A DNA stretch of 64,000 bases from positions 1 through 64,000 of the forward strand of contig NZ_JACIGJ010000011.1 in the NCBI RefSeq assembly GCF_014197855.1, written 5' to 3'. Origin of the DNA: Roseospira marina. GTDB lineage: Bacteria; Pseudomonadota; Alphaproteobacteria; Rhodospirillales; Rhodospirillaceae. The stretch's first letter is position 1. Every line of letters begins with the position of its first letter. Shown here piece after piece: positions 8,004-16,962 of this stretch. The notes below the pieces were generated by a model that was not told where the DNA came from, did not search any database, and saw nothing but the letters and a program-made list of their open reading frames with translations. A program made the translations under genes and the position numbers.

Positions 8004-9656
8004 TCATGCGTCACCCTGTTCGATCAGCCGGCGCACATGCTCGCGCAACCGGAACTTCTGAATCTTGCCGGTCGAGGTCTTGGGCAGTTCGTCGAACACG
8101 ATGGAGCGCGGGCACTTGTAGTGCGTGAGGTTCTCTCGGCAGAAGGCGATCAACTCAGCCTCCGTCACCTTGGCACCGTCGCGCAGCTCCACCACCGCGA
8201 CCGGCGTCTCGCCCCATTTTTCGTCCGGGCGGGCGACGACCCCGCAGGACACCACGTCGGGGTGCCTGTACAGCACGCTCTCCACCTCAATCGACGAAAT
8301 GTTCTCGCCGCCCGAGATGATGATGTCCTTGGACCGGTCCTTTAGCTGGATGTAGCCGTCGGGATGGACTACTCCCAGGTCGCCACTGTGGAACCAGCCG
8401 CCGGCCAGGGCCGCGTCGGTGGCGTCGGGGTTCTTCAGATAGCCCCGCATGGTGATGTTGCCCCGGAAAAACACCTCGCCGATGGTCTCCCCATCACGGG
8501 GCACCGGCTCCAGGGTCTCCGGGTGCGCCACCATCAGGCCGTCCTGAACCACATAGCGCACCCCCTGGCGCGACTTCAGGCGGGCCTGCTCCTCCATGTC
8601 CAGGGCGTCCCACTCGGCGTGCCAGGCGCACACCGTGGCCGGGCCGTAGACCTCCGTCAGGCCGTAGGTGTGCGTGACATGGAAGCCCTCCGCCTGCATG
8701 CGCGCCAGCACGCTCGCTGGTGGCGGCGCGGCGGCCGTCATCACCTTCACCGTGTGGTCGAAGGGGCGCTTGTCCGCCTCACGAGCGTTGATGACGAAGC
8801 CCAGCACGATGGGCGCGCCGCAGAAGTGGGTCACGCCGTGCTCGGCGATGCCGTCATAGATCGCCTTGGCGCTGACCTTGCGGCAGCACACGCTGGTGCC
8901 GGCCAGGGCCGCCATGGTCCATGGGAAGCACCAGCCGTTGCAGTGGAACATCGGCAGAGTCCACAGATAGACCGACTCGTGCGGCATGGTCCAGGTGACG
9001 ATGTTGCCGAGGCCGTTCAGATAGGCGCCCCGGTGGTGGTAGACCACGCCCTTCGGGTTGCCGGTGGTGCCCGAGGTGTAGTTCAGCGCGATGGCGTCCC
9101 ACTCGTCGTCCGGCCCGCTCCAGGCGAACGCCGGATCGCCCTCGGCCAGAAGCTCCTCGTAGGTGATGTCGCCCAGGCGTTCGCCGACGCCCCCGGCCTC
9201 CGGATCGTCGATGTCGATCACGGGGATGGACCGGCCCAGCTTGGCCAGCGCCCCCTTCACGGTGGTCGAGAACTCGCGATCGGTCAGGAGGATTTCGGCC
9301 TCCCCATGATCGAGGATGAACGCGATCTCGTCGGCGCTGAGGCGCACGTTCAGGGCGTTCAGCACCGCCCCGATCATCGGCACACCGAAATGGGCCTCGT
9401 ACAGCTCCGGTGTGTTCGACCCCATGACCGCGACGGTAGCGCCCTTGCCGATGCCGCGCTGCGCGAGAGCGGAGGCCAGCCGGCGCGCTCGCGCGTCGGT
9501 CTCCGCCCAGGTGTAGCGGCGGGCGCCGTGGATAAGCGCCGTCTTGTCCGGATAGGCGAGCGCGGCCCGCTCCAGAAACTGCAACGGGCTCAAGGGCACG
9601 TAGTTGGCGGGGGTCTTGTCGAGGTGGGTCTCGTACTTGTTCGGCGTCTGGACCAT
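8004..9656 (-). CDS. Acyl-CoA synthetase (AMP-forming, fatty-acid type)
   Basis: This 550-residue member of the ANL superfamily has the P-loop-like YTSGTTGNPKGVVYHHRG, the adenine-binding THTYGLTEVYGP, the GWFHSGDLG ribose-binding motif, the hinge DRSKDIIISGGENIS, and the C-terminal catalytic lysine in LPKTSTGKIQKF. It activates a carboxylic acid to its acyl-AMP and then the acyl-CoA thioester in the cytosol. Overall pattern is that of medium- or long-chain fatty-acyl-CoA and methylmercaptopropionyl-CoA ligases; chain length cannot be set by eye. The start MVQTPNKYE was chosen because GGGAGAC lies upstream. It may form a unit with the MFS gene downstream. Confidence 0.9.
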   Translation of the reverse strand: MVQTPNKYETHLDKTPANYVPLSPLQFLERAALAYPDKTALIHGARRYTWAETDARARRLASALAQRGIGKGATVAVMGSNTPELYEAHFGVPMIGAVLNALNVRLSADEIAFILDHGEAEILLTDREFSTTVKGALAKLGRSIPVIDIDDPEAGGVGERLGDITYEELLAEGDPAFAWSGPDDEWDAIALNYTSGTTGNPKGVVYHHRGAYLNGLGNIVTWTMPHESVYLWTLPMFHCNGWCFPWTMAALAGTSVCCRKVSAKAIYDGIAEHGVTHFCGAPIVLGFVINAREADKRPFDHTVKVMTAAAPPPASVLARMQAEGFHVTHTYGLTEVYGPATVCAWHAEWDALDMEEQARLKSRQGVRYVVQDGLMVAHPETLEPVPRDGETIGEVFFRGNITMRGYLKNPDATDAALAGGWFHSGDLGVVHPDGYIQLKDRSKDIIISGGENISSIEVESVLYRHPDVVSCGVVARPDEKWGETPVAVVELRDGAKVTEAELIAFCRENLTHYKCPRSIVFDELPKTSTGKIQKFRLREHVRRLIEQGDA

Positions 9657-9912
9657 GGTTTTTTGTGTCTCCCTGTGCCGCACGGGCGGTCTCTCCCTGA
9701 TAGGGCAAACATAGATGGCACGAAAGAGGTGCACCCGATTCACCACGCCGCGAACGGCCCGCGAGACGCCTCCGCCACACGCCTGAACCGCGCCCGGCGC
9801 CGAGAGCGACGAGCGTGACATCTGGATCCGGGACGGTGCTCTAGCGTCTGAAACCGACGCAAATCGCCCCCAGCTTTTTTGGGGGTTGAGTCCGGATCGC
9901 CTGGAAGTGACG

Positions 9913-10635
9913 TCAGACGCCCGCCGTCTTCTCCGGCCAGCCGCACAGATCCGCGATGGAACAGGCCGGGCAGTCCGGCTTGCGTGCCTTGCAGACATAG
10001 CGGCCATGCAGAATCAGCCAGTGGTGGGCATGGCGGCGGTACGCCTCGGGCGTGCGCGCCTCCAGCCCGTCCTCGACCGCGCGCACCGTCTTGCCCGGGG
10101 CCAGCCCGGTCCGGTTCGCGACCCGGAAAATGTGGGTATCCACCGCGATGGTCGGCAGTCCGAACGCAATGTTGAGCACCACGTTGGCGGTCTTACGGCC
10201 GACACCGGCCAAGGCTTCCAGCGCGTCACGGTCCTGCGGGACCACGCCGCCATGCACGTCCAGCAGATCCCGAGACAGGGCGATGACGTTCTTCGCCTTG
10301 CTGTTGAACAGGCCGATGGTCTTGATGTGCTCTTTCAGGCCGTCCTCGCCCAACGCCAGCATCTTCTCCGGCGTATCGGCCACCGCGAACAGGCCCCGCG
10401 TCGCCTTGTTCACGCCCTTATCCGTTGCCTGCGCCGACAGCACCACCGCCACCAGCAGGGTGTACGGGTTGACGTACTCCAGTTCCCCTTTCGGCTCCGG
10501 CAGGGCGGCGGCGAGACGGGCGTACAACGCCTCCACGCGCGCGGACGGCAGCAGGGGCGCCACGGCGCCGGGGTCGGCGGCCTTCGGCGTGGTCGTGCGG
10601 GCGGGTTTCGGCGTCGCGGGCGTGTCGGTGGTCAT
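9913..10635 (-). CDS. nth: Endonuclease III (DNA glycosylase/AP lyase)
   Basis: This 240-residue protein has the helix-hairpin-helix motif LAGVGRKTA with catalytic Lys148, the catalytic Asp166 in VDTHIFRV, and a C-terminal [4Fe-4S] loop with cysteines 215, 222, 225 and 231 (C-x6-C-x2-C-x5-C). It removes oxidised pyrimidines and cleaves the abasic site in base-excision repair. The N-terminal 25 residues are a Thr/Pro/Ala-rich extension beyond the E. coli enzyme (211 residues); an internal start is possible but none has a better ribosome-binding site. It appears monocistronic. Confidence 0.95.
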   Translation of the reverse strand: MTTDTPATPKPARTTTPKAADPGAVAPLLPSARVEALYARLAAALPEPKGELEYVNPYTLLVAVVLSAQATDKGVNKATRGLFAVADTPEKMLALGEDGLKEHIKTIGLFNSKAKNVIALSRDLLDVHGGVVPQDRDALEALAGVGRKTANVVLNIAFGLPTIAVDTHIFRVANRTGLAPGKTVRAVEDGLEARTPEAYRRHAHHWLILHGRYVCKARKPDCPACSIADLCGWPEKTAGV

Positions 10636-10803
10636 GGCCGGCAGCCTACACCGACCGCCGCGTCCCGGGAAGCCGGGCGCGGGAGCCGTTGACGGGACCC
10701 CGTCCGCAACCCATCCTTTTGCCGTTCAGGGTCACCCGGAGGCGCATGGTCCCCGTCGGCGCCCGGTCCGATCCCGAACGCGGCCCCTTCCCCGGAGATC
10801 CTC

Positions 10804-11220
10804 ATGAGACACCAGACCGACAATCCTGTTTTTGACCCCGCCTATCTGGGAACATCGGGCCGTTATCCGGCCCGGCACGTGGAAATCTGCTGGAACCGGT
10901 CGGAAAACTTCCTGGTCAAGGACGTCGAGGTGGTCCTGGTCCCAGCCGACGCCGACAAAGAGTCGACGCAGTGGGCGCGCTTCATCAGTTGGCGCAAGAA
11001 GTGGGGCGGCCATCTCGGCAATCATTCCTGCGACGAGTGGATGGAGCCCACCGGGGTCTCCCCGGCCGAGGTATTCGGCGTTCTGCTCAGCAGCGGTTTC
11101 GTCGACACGCTGGAGCTCCAGGTCGCCCTACGGGAGTTCTCCGCCATCGAGGAATGCGACTGGGCGCGCGAGATGCTCAACGGCTTCCCGGTCGAGGAAG
11201 ATGCCCCCGATTGGGCGTAG
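10804..11220 (+). CDS. Hypothetical protein, 138 residues
   Basis: I do not recognise this protein. It is acidic and soluble, with no signal peptide or membrane segment. Distinct features are the stretch FISWRKKWGGHLGNHSCDEW near the middle, rich in Trp, His and Lys, and an acidic C-terminus (VEEDAPDWA). Secondary structure looks mixed alpha/beta. CCGGAG lies 8 nt before the ATG, and codon use resembles the neighbours, so it is probably a real gene. It precedes the M16 peptidase gene by 107 bp on the same strand and may be co-transcribed with it. Confidence 0.65.
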   Translation: MRHQTDNPVFDPAYLGTSGRYPARHVEICWNRSENFLVKDVEVVLVPADADKESTQWARFISWRKKWGGHLGNHSCDEWMEPTGVSPAEVFGVLLSSGFVDTLELQVALREFSAIEECDWAREMLNGFPVEEDAPDWA

Positions 11221-11327
11221 CCCCTCCGTCCGCGCCGTTGACGGCTCTGCGGGACCGTGGCAAGGGACGCGCGCGGCTGGTATCGGAACAGCCCCCACGC
11301 AGACAGGATGGGCGGAAAGGAGAGGTC

Positions 11328-12590
11328 ATGCCAACCACGGCGATTCGGGAAACCCGTCTGCCCAGCGGCCTTCGGGTGCTCACCGATCCCATGGACACGG
11401 TGGAGACGGTGTCGGTCGGGGTGTGGGCCGACGTGGGCGCGCGCCACGAGCCCGCGCCCCTCAACGGCGTCTGCCACATGCTGGAGCACATGGCCTTCAA
11501 GGGCACGCGGCGGCGCTCCGCCCTCGATATCGCGGTCGAGATGGAGGACGTGGGCGGCAACATGAACGCCTACACCTCACGCGAGCACACCGCGTTCTAC
11601 GCCAAGATGCTAAAGGATGACCTGCCCCTGGCCGTCGATATCCTGGCCGATATCCTTCAGCACTCGGTGTTCGACCCGGAGGAGCTGGCGCGCGAACAGG
11701 GCGTGGTGGTGCAGGAAATCGCCCAGTCCATCGACACGCCCGACGACATCGTGTTCGACCACTTCCAGGCGACGGCTTACGGTGACCAGCCGCTGGGACG
11801 GCCGGTTCTGGGCACGGTGGAGACGGTCGAGGGGCTGAATTCGGACACCATCGGCGGCTTCCAGCACACCCATTACAGCCCGGACCGGCTGGTGGTCGCC
11901 GCCGCCGGCCGGGTCGATCACGACGCGCTGGTCGATCTGGTCGGGCGCCAGTTCACCGCCCTGAACCCACGCCCGGCCAAGGGCGATCTGCACGCCCACT
12001 ACACCGGCGGCGAGTACCGCGAGTCGCGGGACGTGGAGCAAACCCAGGTCGTACTGGGATTCGAGGGTGTGGCCTACGACGACCCGGACTATTACGCCAC
12101 CGTGATGCTGGCGACCCTGCTGGGCGGCGGTATGTCGTCGCGCCTGTTCCAGGAGGTTCGGGAAAAGCGCGGCCTCGCCTACACCGTCAACGCCTTCGCC
12201 AGCTCCTACATCGACGGCGGGCTGTTCACGCTCTACGCCGGAACGGGGCCGGAGGACGTCGCCGCCCTCACCCCGGTGCTGTGCGAGGAGATCGGCAAGG
12301 TGCGAACGCGCGTCGCGGCCGACGAGGTGGCCCGCGCCCGCGCCCAGCTTCGCGCCGGAATCCTGATGGGCCAGGAAAGCACCACCGGCCGCTGCGAACA
12401 GCTCGCCCGGCAGATCCTGGTCTATGGCCGGCCGATCTCCAACGAGGAGGTTCTGGCGGAGCTGAACACCATCGACGAGGCGGCCATCGTGCGCGTCGCC
12501 AACCGGGTGTTCAGCACCGCCCCCACCCTGGCCGCACTGGGATCCATCGACGGCATGGTCTCTTTGGAGCGCCTGAAGGGCTGGATTTAG
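11328..12590 (+). CDS. M16 family zinc metallopeptidase (processing-peptidase-like)
   Basis: This 420-residue M16B peptidase has the inverted zinc motif HxxEH (His50, Glu53, His54 in HMLEH) and the third ligand Glu130 in VVVQEI, 76 residues later, the spacing of mitochondrial processing peptidase beta. The C-terminal half has the substrate-binding GGGMSSRLFQEVREKRGLAY signature. Alphaproteobacterial homologues are considered the ancestors of the mitochondrial enzyme and act on short or unfolded peptides. There is no signal peptide, so it is probably cytosolic. GGAAAGGAGAGG precedes the start. It converges with the GT39 gene 16 bp away. Confidence 0.93.
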   Translation: MPTTAIRETRLPSGLRVLTDPMDTVETVSVGVWADVGARHEPAPLNGVCHMLEHMAFKGTRRRSALDIAVEMEDVGGNMNAYTSREHTAFYAKMLKDDLPLAVDILADILQHSVFDPEELAREQGVVVQEIAQSIDTPDDIVFDHFQATAYGDQPLGRPVLGTVETVEGLNSDTIGGFQHTHYSPDRLVVAAAGRVDHDALVDLVGRQFTALNPRPAKGDLHAHYTGGEYRESRDVEQTQVVLGFEGVAYDDPDYYATVMLATLLGGGMSSRLFQEVREKRGLAYTVNAFASSYIDGGLFTLYAGTGPEDVAALTPVLCEEIGKVRTRVAADEVARARAQLRAGILMGQESTTGRCEQLARQILVYGRPISNEEVLAELNTIDEAAIVRVANRVFSTAPTLAALGSIDGMVSLERLKGWI

Positions 12591-12606
12591 CCCCAGACGC
12601 CTTCCC

Positions 12607-14193
12607 TTAACGGCAGTCGCCCACACCGTCCCGCACCAGCACGAACCCGAACGGGATCGTGCGGTCGGGCGCGCCGGTCAGCGGCAGGTCGCGGACCACG
12701 AGTCCCTCCAGCCAATCCGCCGGCATCGCGGCCCCGACCATGGCCGACACCGCGTCGGTCAGCGGCCCCGGCTCCAACGTGCCCGCACGCGCGTCCTCCA
12801 ACTCACGCGGGGACAGCAGGATCAGGCAAGCGCCCGTACCGGGCGGCGTCGACGGCCGCCAGTCCGGGTAATGCCGCGCAATCAGCCGGACCTCGGGAAA
12901 CGCCGGGCGCAGGTTGGCGCCCCAGTCCAGCGGGCCGGCAACGATGGTGCCCTGCGTGAATCCGGCGTCCCGTACAGCCGCAGCCGCCGCCTCCGACGGC
13001 AGCAGGGGCAGACACCGGCCGCAGGTGGCGGGCTCGATCCACAGGCGGTTCACGCCGGAGCCCAGAACGAACAGCGTCGCCAGGCCGGCCAGCCCCCAAC
13101 CCAATGCCCGACGGCGACCTGCGGCCAGGGCGGCGCCCCGTCGGCCCCACCACAGCAGAGGAATCGCCGGCATCACCAGCGCGGCCGGCATCAGGTAGTG
13201 ATAGCGCAGCCGGTCCCCCCCGCTGGCCAGCACGACGGCCAGGGTGAGCGCCATGGCGGCGACCACGAAGACCAGCAGCACCCGGTCCCAGCGGCCGCCC
13301 GGCGTCTCGGCAGGCGGCGCGGCCGCGCGCGCGCCCTTGCGCCACCAGGGCAGCAGCACGAGGATCAGCACCAGCGGCGGCGCCATGCCTGCCAGCGGAT
13401 CGGCCACCACATTTCGGGCCAGTCCCGCCAGAGCCGCCAGAGCATCACCCGTGCCGCCGTCGGTGATGGTCGCCACCCGGTCGGCGAGACTGCCGCTTTG
13501 CCCCAGACGCCAGAGCAGATGGCCCGGCAGCGCCAGCAGCGGCACCACGGCGGCCCACAGGATGCGGCGGTCGAACAGCCGCGCCCGCGTCACCGGATCG
13601 GCCAGCACGCCAAGCCCCAAGGCCACCGCAAACAGTGCCAGGGTGTACTTCGACAGCAGCGCGGCCGTCAGGGCGAGGCCCAACAGGACATAGCGCGGGG
13701 CGGAAGGCCGCTCCACCACCCTTACGGCGGCCCAGAGCAGGCCGGCGGTCGCCGTCAACGCCAGTGTGGTGTGGGTGAAGTGCCGCGCGCCCTCGAACCC
13801 GAACAGCGCGGTCCCCGCCATGCCAGCGACGGCCCCGGCGGCCAGTGCGGCGTCGCCGCCCGCCATGCGCCGGATCGCGTCGTACAGCGCCAGCAGGCCG
13901 GCGGCGATGATCCCCCAGCGCAGCAGGATGGAGCCCGCGAGGCTCGGCCCGACGGCCTCCGTCACCGCCATCTGAAGCCAGTTGTACAGCGGCGGCTGTT
14001 CGAAGTCGTAGCCCCAGGCCCAGCCCTGGGCGAACAGCATGCTTTCCAGTTCGTCGCGCGCCAGTCCGGTGGACAGGCCGAGCGTCAGCGCCCCGTGGGC
14101 CAGCAGCAGCGCGACGGCGAGCCCCCAGCGGCCGGCTCCGGTCTCGAAGGGACCGCCCACGGGACCGGCGGCAGAACCGTGCAGAGCTGTCAT
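12607..14193 (-). CDS. GT39-type (ArnT/PMT-like) membrane glycosyltransferase, paralogue A
   Basis: This 528-residue protein has about 10-12 membrane helices followed by a C-terminal periplasmic part (residues about 410-528). The first periplasmic loop carries the acidic pair expected for the polyprenyl-phosphate-sugar-dependent GT-C fold (ARDELESMLFAQGW, then YDFEQPPLYNW). Such enzymes transfer a sugar from an undecaprenyl-linked donor to lipid A, glycan or protein on the periplasmic face. A clear paralogue lies at 42017-43591; both end with a matching GVGxCR tail. The start overlaps the meaB stop by 4 bp (ATGA), so it is translationally coupled to an unrelated metabolic gene. Acceptor unknown. 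Confidence 0.82.
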   Translation of the reverse strand: MTALHGSAAGPVGGPFETGAGRWGLAVALLLAHGALTLGLSTGLARDELESMLFAQGWAWGYDFEQPPLYNWLQMAVTEAVGPSLAGSILLRWGIIAAGLLALYDAIRRMAGGDAALAAGAVAGMAGTALFGFEGARHFTHTTLALTATAGLLWAAVRVVERPSAPRYVLLGLALTAALLSKYTLALFAVALGLGVLADPVTRARLFDRRILWAAVVPLLALPGHLLWRLGQSGSLADRVATITDGGTGDALAALAGLARNVVADPLAGMAPPLVLILVLLPWWRKGARAAAPPAETPGGRWDRVLLVFVVAAMALTLAVVLASGGDRLRYHYLMPAALVMPAIPLLWWGRRGAALAAGRRRALGWGLAGLATLFVLGSGVNRLWIEPATCGRCLPLLPSEAAAAAVRDAGFTQGTIVAGPLDWGANLRPAFPEVRLIARHYPDWRPSTPPGTGACLILLSPRELEDARAGTLEPGPLTDAVSAMVGAAMPADWLEGLVVRDLPLTGAPDRTIPFGFVLVRDGVGDCR

Positions 14194-15140
14194 CCGGCCG
14201 CGCTCAGATCCGCCGCCACGCTCCCCAGGCGCGCGAACGGGCTTTCGCCCGGCGCCAGACGCAGGTCCCCAGCGCGGCGCAGGCCCTCGCGCCCGAACCG
14301 CTCGCGGACGAATTCGACCAGCCAGGACTCGGCCTGCGCATGGCGCGCTTGGGCGCGGCGGTCGCCGCTGTCCAGGTGGGCGGCATGGGCGTCGATCGCC
14401 GCCACCAGCTCATCAATGCCCTGGCGGCGGCTGGCGGACAGCTTCAGCACCGGCACCGGCCAGTCCGGCCCATGCTCCGCTAGGCTGAGCGCGCCGACGA
14501 CATCCGCCCGCGCGCGCTCGGCCGCCACGGCCATGTCACCCTTGGTCACGGCGATGATATGGGGAATCTCGGCGATGCCGGCCTTCATGAACTGGAGGCT
14601 GTCGCCCGAGCCCGGCTGAACGCAGAACAGCACGGTGTCGGCGACGCCGACGATCTCGGTTTCCGACTGCCCGACCCCGACCGATTCGATCAACACAACG
14701 TCATACAGCGCCCGCATCAGCACCATGGCGGCGGTGGTCAGCCCCGCCAGCCCCCCCAGGTGGTCGCGCGCGGCCATGGACCGCACGAACACGCCCTGGT
14801 CCTCCGGGTTGTTCTTCAGCCGGGTGCGGTCCCCCAGCAGCGCCCCTCCCGAGCGTCGCGACGACGGATCCACCGCGATCACCCCCACGGTCTGGCCCCG
14901 CGCCCGCCACAGATCGATCAGCGCGCTGACCAGCGTGGACTTGCCGACCCCGGGCGGCCCAGTGATACCGAGCACGTGGGCGCGCGGCGCGGCATAAGCG
15001 GTGCTGAGCAGATCGGCGGTGTGGCCGTCGTCCGGGTGGCTTTCCAGCGTCGCCAGCGCGCGGGCCAGCGCGGCCTTGCCCCCGGATGTGATGATCTCCA
15101 GGGTCAGGGCGTCGAGAGCGGCGGAGGGCGTATCGGGCAT
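14190..15140 (-). CDS. meaB: Methylmalonyl-CoA mutase-associated G3E GTPase MeaB
   Basis: This 316-residue G3E-family GTPase has the P-loop GPPGVGKST, the switch region [18 protein letters not shown], the ESVGVGQSE Walker-B/switch segment and the base-recognition TKGD. MeaB protects and reactivates the adenosylcobalamin-dependent methylmalonyl-CoA or ethylmalonyl-CoA mutase. The mutase genes are not in the window, but malyl-CoA lyase at 25173 belongs to the same ethylmalonyl-CoA route. The start MPDTPSAAL was chosen because upstream in-frame residues are Arg/Pro-rich and unlike the family. It is followed with a 4-bp overlap by the GT39 gene. Confidence 0.93.
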   Translation of the reverse strand: MPDTPSAALDALTLEIITSGGKAALARALATLESHPDDGHTADLLSTAYAAPRAHVLGITGPPGVGKSTLVSALIDLWRARGQTVGVIAVDPSSRRSGGALLGDRTRLKNNPEDQGVFVRSMAARDHLGGLAGLTTAAMVLMRALYDVVLIESVGVGQSETEIVGVADTVLFCVQPGSGDSLQFMKAGIAEIPHIIAVTKGDMAVAAERARADVVGALSLAEHGPDWPVPVLKLSASRRQGIDELVAAIDAHAAHLDSGDRRAQARHAQAESWLVEFVRERFGREGLRRAGDLRLAPGESPFARLGSVAADLSAAG

Positions 15141-15374
15141 GGCGCGGCGTCTCTCCGGGTTCGGGCCGTAAGGCCGGGGGGCTTCGGGGCGGACACGCCT
15201 GCGTGTGTAGGCGCCCCACGCCCGTGCGTCAACGTGACCGCCGGCTCGGGATCGCCGCACCGCGGGCCCGACCGGGCACGCCGTTGGCCCGGTTTTGATT
15301 TGCGGTGCCTCGGCCAACCGACTAAACAGCGGGGGTCACCCTGCCGCCCCGCCTCCAACCGGGCCGATCCCATC

Positions 15375-16532
15375 ATGATTCACGCGCCGCACCCTGCCCT
15401 GCTCCCCAACGGCCTGAACGACGGCCTGCCCCCGCGCGCCGAGCGCGAGGCCGACGTGGTGGATGGCCTGATGGCCTTTGTCCGCGGCCACGGCTACCGG
15501 CGGGTCAAGCCACCGCTGATCGAGTTCGAGGACGGCCTGCTGGCCGGGGCCGGGGCCGCCCTGGCGCGCGACACCTTCCGCGTCATGGACCCGGTATCCC
15601 AGCGCATGATGGGCGTACGGCCCGACTTCACCGTCCAGATCGGCCGCATCGCCACGACGCGGCTGCGCCATGATCCCCGGCCGTTGCGTCTGTGCTACGC
15701 CGGCCAGGTGCTGCGGGTGCGCGGCACGCAGCTTCGGCCGGAGCGGCAGTTCACTCAGGTGGGCGCGGAACTGATCGGCGCCGACACCCCGGCGGCCGAG
15801 GCCGAAATCGTCGTGCTGGCGGCCGAGGCGCTGGAGGCCGAAGGGGTCGTCAACGCCACCATCGACCTGAACCTGCCGACCCTGCTCGGCGTATTGTGCG
15901 AGGCGCACGCTGCGCCCGAGGCCCTGCGCGAGGCGTTGCGCGTGCCGGTCGATCACAAAGACGTGGCATCCGTGCAGGACGCCGCCCGGTCGCTGCCGGA
16001 CTTGGGTGCCGCCCTGGTCGCGCTAATCCAGGCGACCGGCCCCGCCCGAGAAGCGTTGGCGGAGATCGCGGCCCTAGGCCTGCCGCCGGCGGCGGCGGAG
16101 CGGGTCGCGGCGCTGCACCAGCTTGTGGACCACATCGAAGCCGCGCATCCCGGCCTCACCCTGACCGTGGACGCCCTGGAAAGCCGGGGCTTCGAGTACT
16201 ACACGGGCTTTGGGTTCTCGATCTTCGCACGCGGCGCACGCGGCGAACTGGCGCGCGGCGGACGCTATATCGCCGGGCCCGAGGGCCGCGGCCAGCCCGC
16301 CACCGGCTTCACGCTGATGATGGATGCCGTCCTCGATGCCATGCCGGAGGCGCCCTTGCCGCGCCGCGTGTTGGCGCCGGTGGGCCATGACCGGGGGGCG
16401 GCCGCCCGGTTGCGCCGTGACGGCTGGACCGTGCTGCAGGCGCTGGAAGCGGATATCGACCTCACGGCCGAGGCCCGCCGGCTCGACTGTGGGTTTGTGC
16501 TGGGCGCCGACGGGCCCGAAGCCCTGACCTGA
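15375..16532 (+). CDS. hisZ: ATP phosphoribosyltransferase regulatory subunit HisZ
   Basis: This 385-residue protein resembles the catalytic core of histidyl-tRNA synthetase (motif 1 region PPLIEFEDGLL; motif 2-like RVMDPVSQRMMGVRPDFT; SRGFEYYTGFGFSIFARG) but lacks the tRNA anticodon-binding domain, as HisZ proteins do. HisZ forms a hetero-octamer with the short HisG and gives it histidine feedback control in the first step of histidine synthesis. hisG is not adjacent. The ATG at 15375 was chosen because the family begins about 20 residues before DGLPPRAE. It ends near the hairpin at 16573. Confidence 0.93.
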   Translation: MIHAPHPALLPNGLNDGLPPRAEREADVVDGLMAFVRGHGYRRVKPPLIEFEDGLLAGAGAALARDTFRVMDPVSQRMMGVRPDFTVQIGRIATTRLRHDPRPLRLCYAGQVLRVRGTQLRPERQFTQVGAELIGADTPAAEAEIVVLAAEALEAEGVVNATIDLNLPTLLGVLCEAHAAPEALREALRVPVDHKDVASVQDAARSLPDLGAALVALIQATGPAREALAEIAALGLPPAAAERVAALHQLVDHIEAAHPGLTLTVDALESRGFEYYTGFGFSIFARGARGELARGGRYIAGPEGRGQPATGFTLMMDAVLDAMPEAPLPRRVLAPVGHDRGAAARLRRDGWTVLQALEADIDLTAEARRLDCGFVLGADGPEALT

Positions 16533-16572
16533 CCCCGTCTCTTTGAACCGTCGTTGATGGTGACGAACGTCG

Positions 16573-16594
16573 CGCCCCGCCACCACGCGGGGCG
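16573..16594. terminator. GC hairpin between hisZ and a convergent gene
   Basis: CGCCCCGC (16573-16580) pairs perfectly with GCGGGGCG (16587-16594). It lies between the stops of two convergent genes and may act as a shared bidirectional terminator, but neither side has a U-tract. Confidence 0.45.
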
Positions 16595-16620
16595 GGACGC
16601 GACGCCGCGTCGCCGCGTTG

Positions 16621-16962
16621 CTACTTGCACGCGGCCAGCATGTCGGCGGTCTTCGTACAGACCGGGTTATCCAGGCTGCTGGGGTCGGAAAGCTCCCCGG
16701 TCGTCACGTTGACGGTGATCTTGTAGTTGCAGCCTTTCGGCACGGAGCCGGCGGCGGAGCCGACCCATGTGCAGGTCTTACCCGCCACCTTGAAGCGGAT
16801 CTCCTCGGTCCCGACAAAGGCGACATGACCCGAGGATGTGATGGTCTGGGAGGGCTCCATCAGGTCGGTCACCGTGGTGACCGCCACGGTGTCGGCCAGG
16901 GCCGGGCCGGCCAGAAGGGTCGCGAGGCCAGCGGTTGCGGCCATCATCGTCAGCGTACGCAT
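16621..16962 (-). CDS. Small secreted protein of unknown function
   Basis: This 113-residue protein has a signal peptide (residues 1-23, hydrophobic core MMAATAGLATLLAG, cleavage after ALA). The mature part is about 90 residues and predicted mostly beta (VAVTTVTDLMEPSQTITSSG, EEIRFKVAGKTCTWVG). It has four cysteines, three clustered around TCTW, GCNY and VCTKT and one near the C-terminus, which could form two disulfides in the periplasm. I know no family for it. AAAGGAG about 8 nt before the ATG strongly supports this start. It is monocistronic and converges with hisZ. Confidence 0.72.
   Translation of the reverse strand: MRTLTMMAATAGLATLLAGPALADTVAVTTVTDLMEPSQTITSSGHVAFVGTEEIRFKVAGKTCTWVGSAAGSVPKGCNYKITVNVTTGELSDPSSLDNPVCTKTADMLAACK

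Noticed and set aside
9861-9890. CCCCC-agctttttt-GGGGG as a terminator after nth
   Set aside because: The T-run is inside the loop and neither strand has T after the stem.
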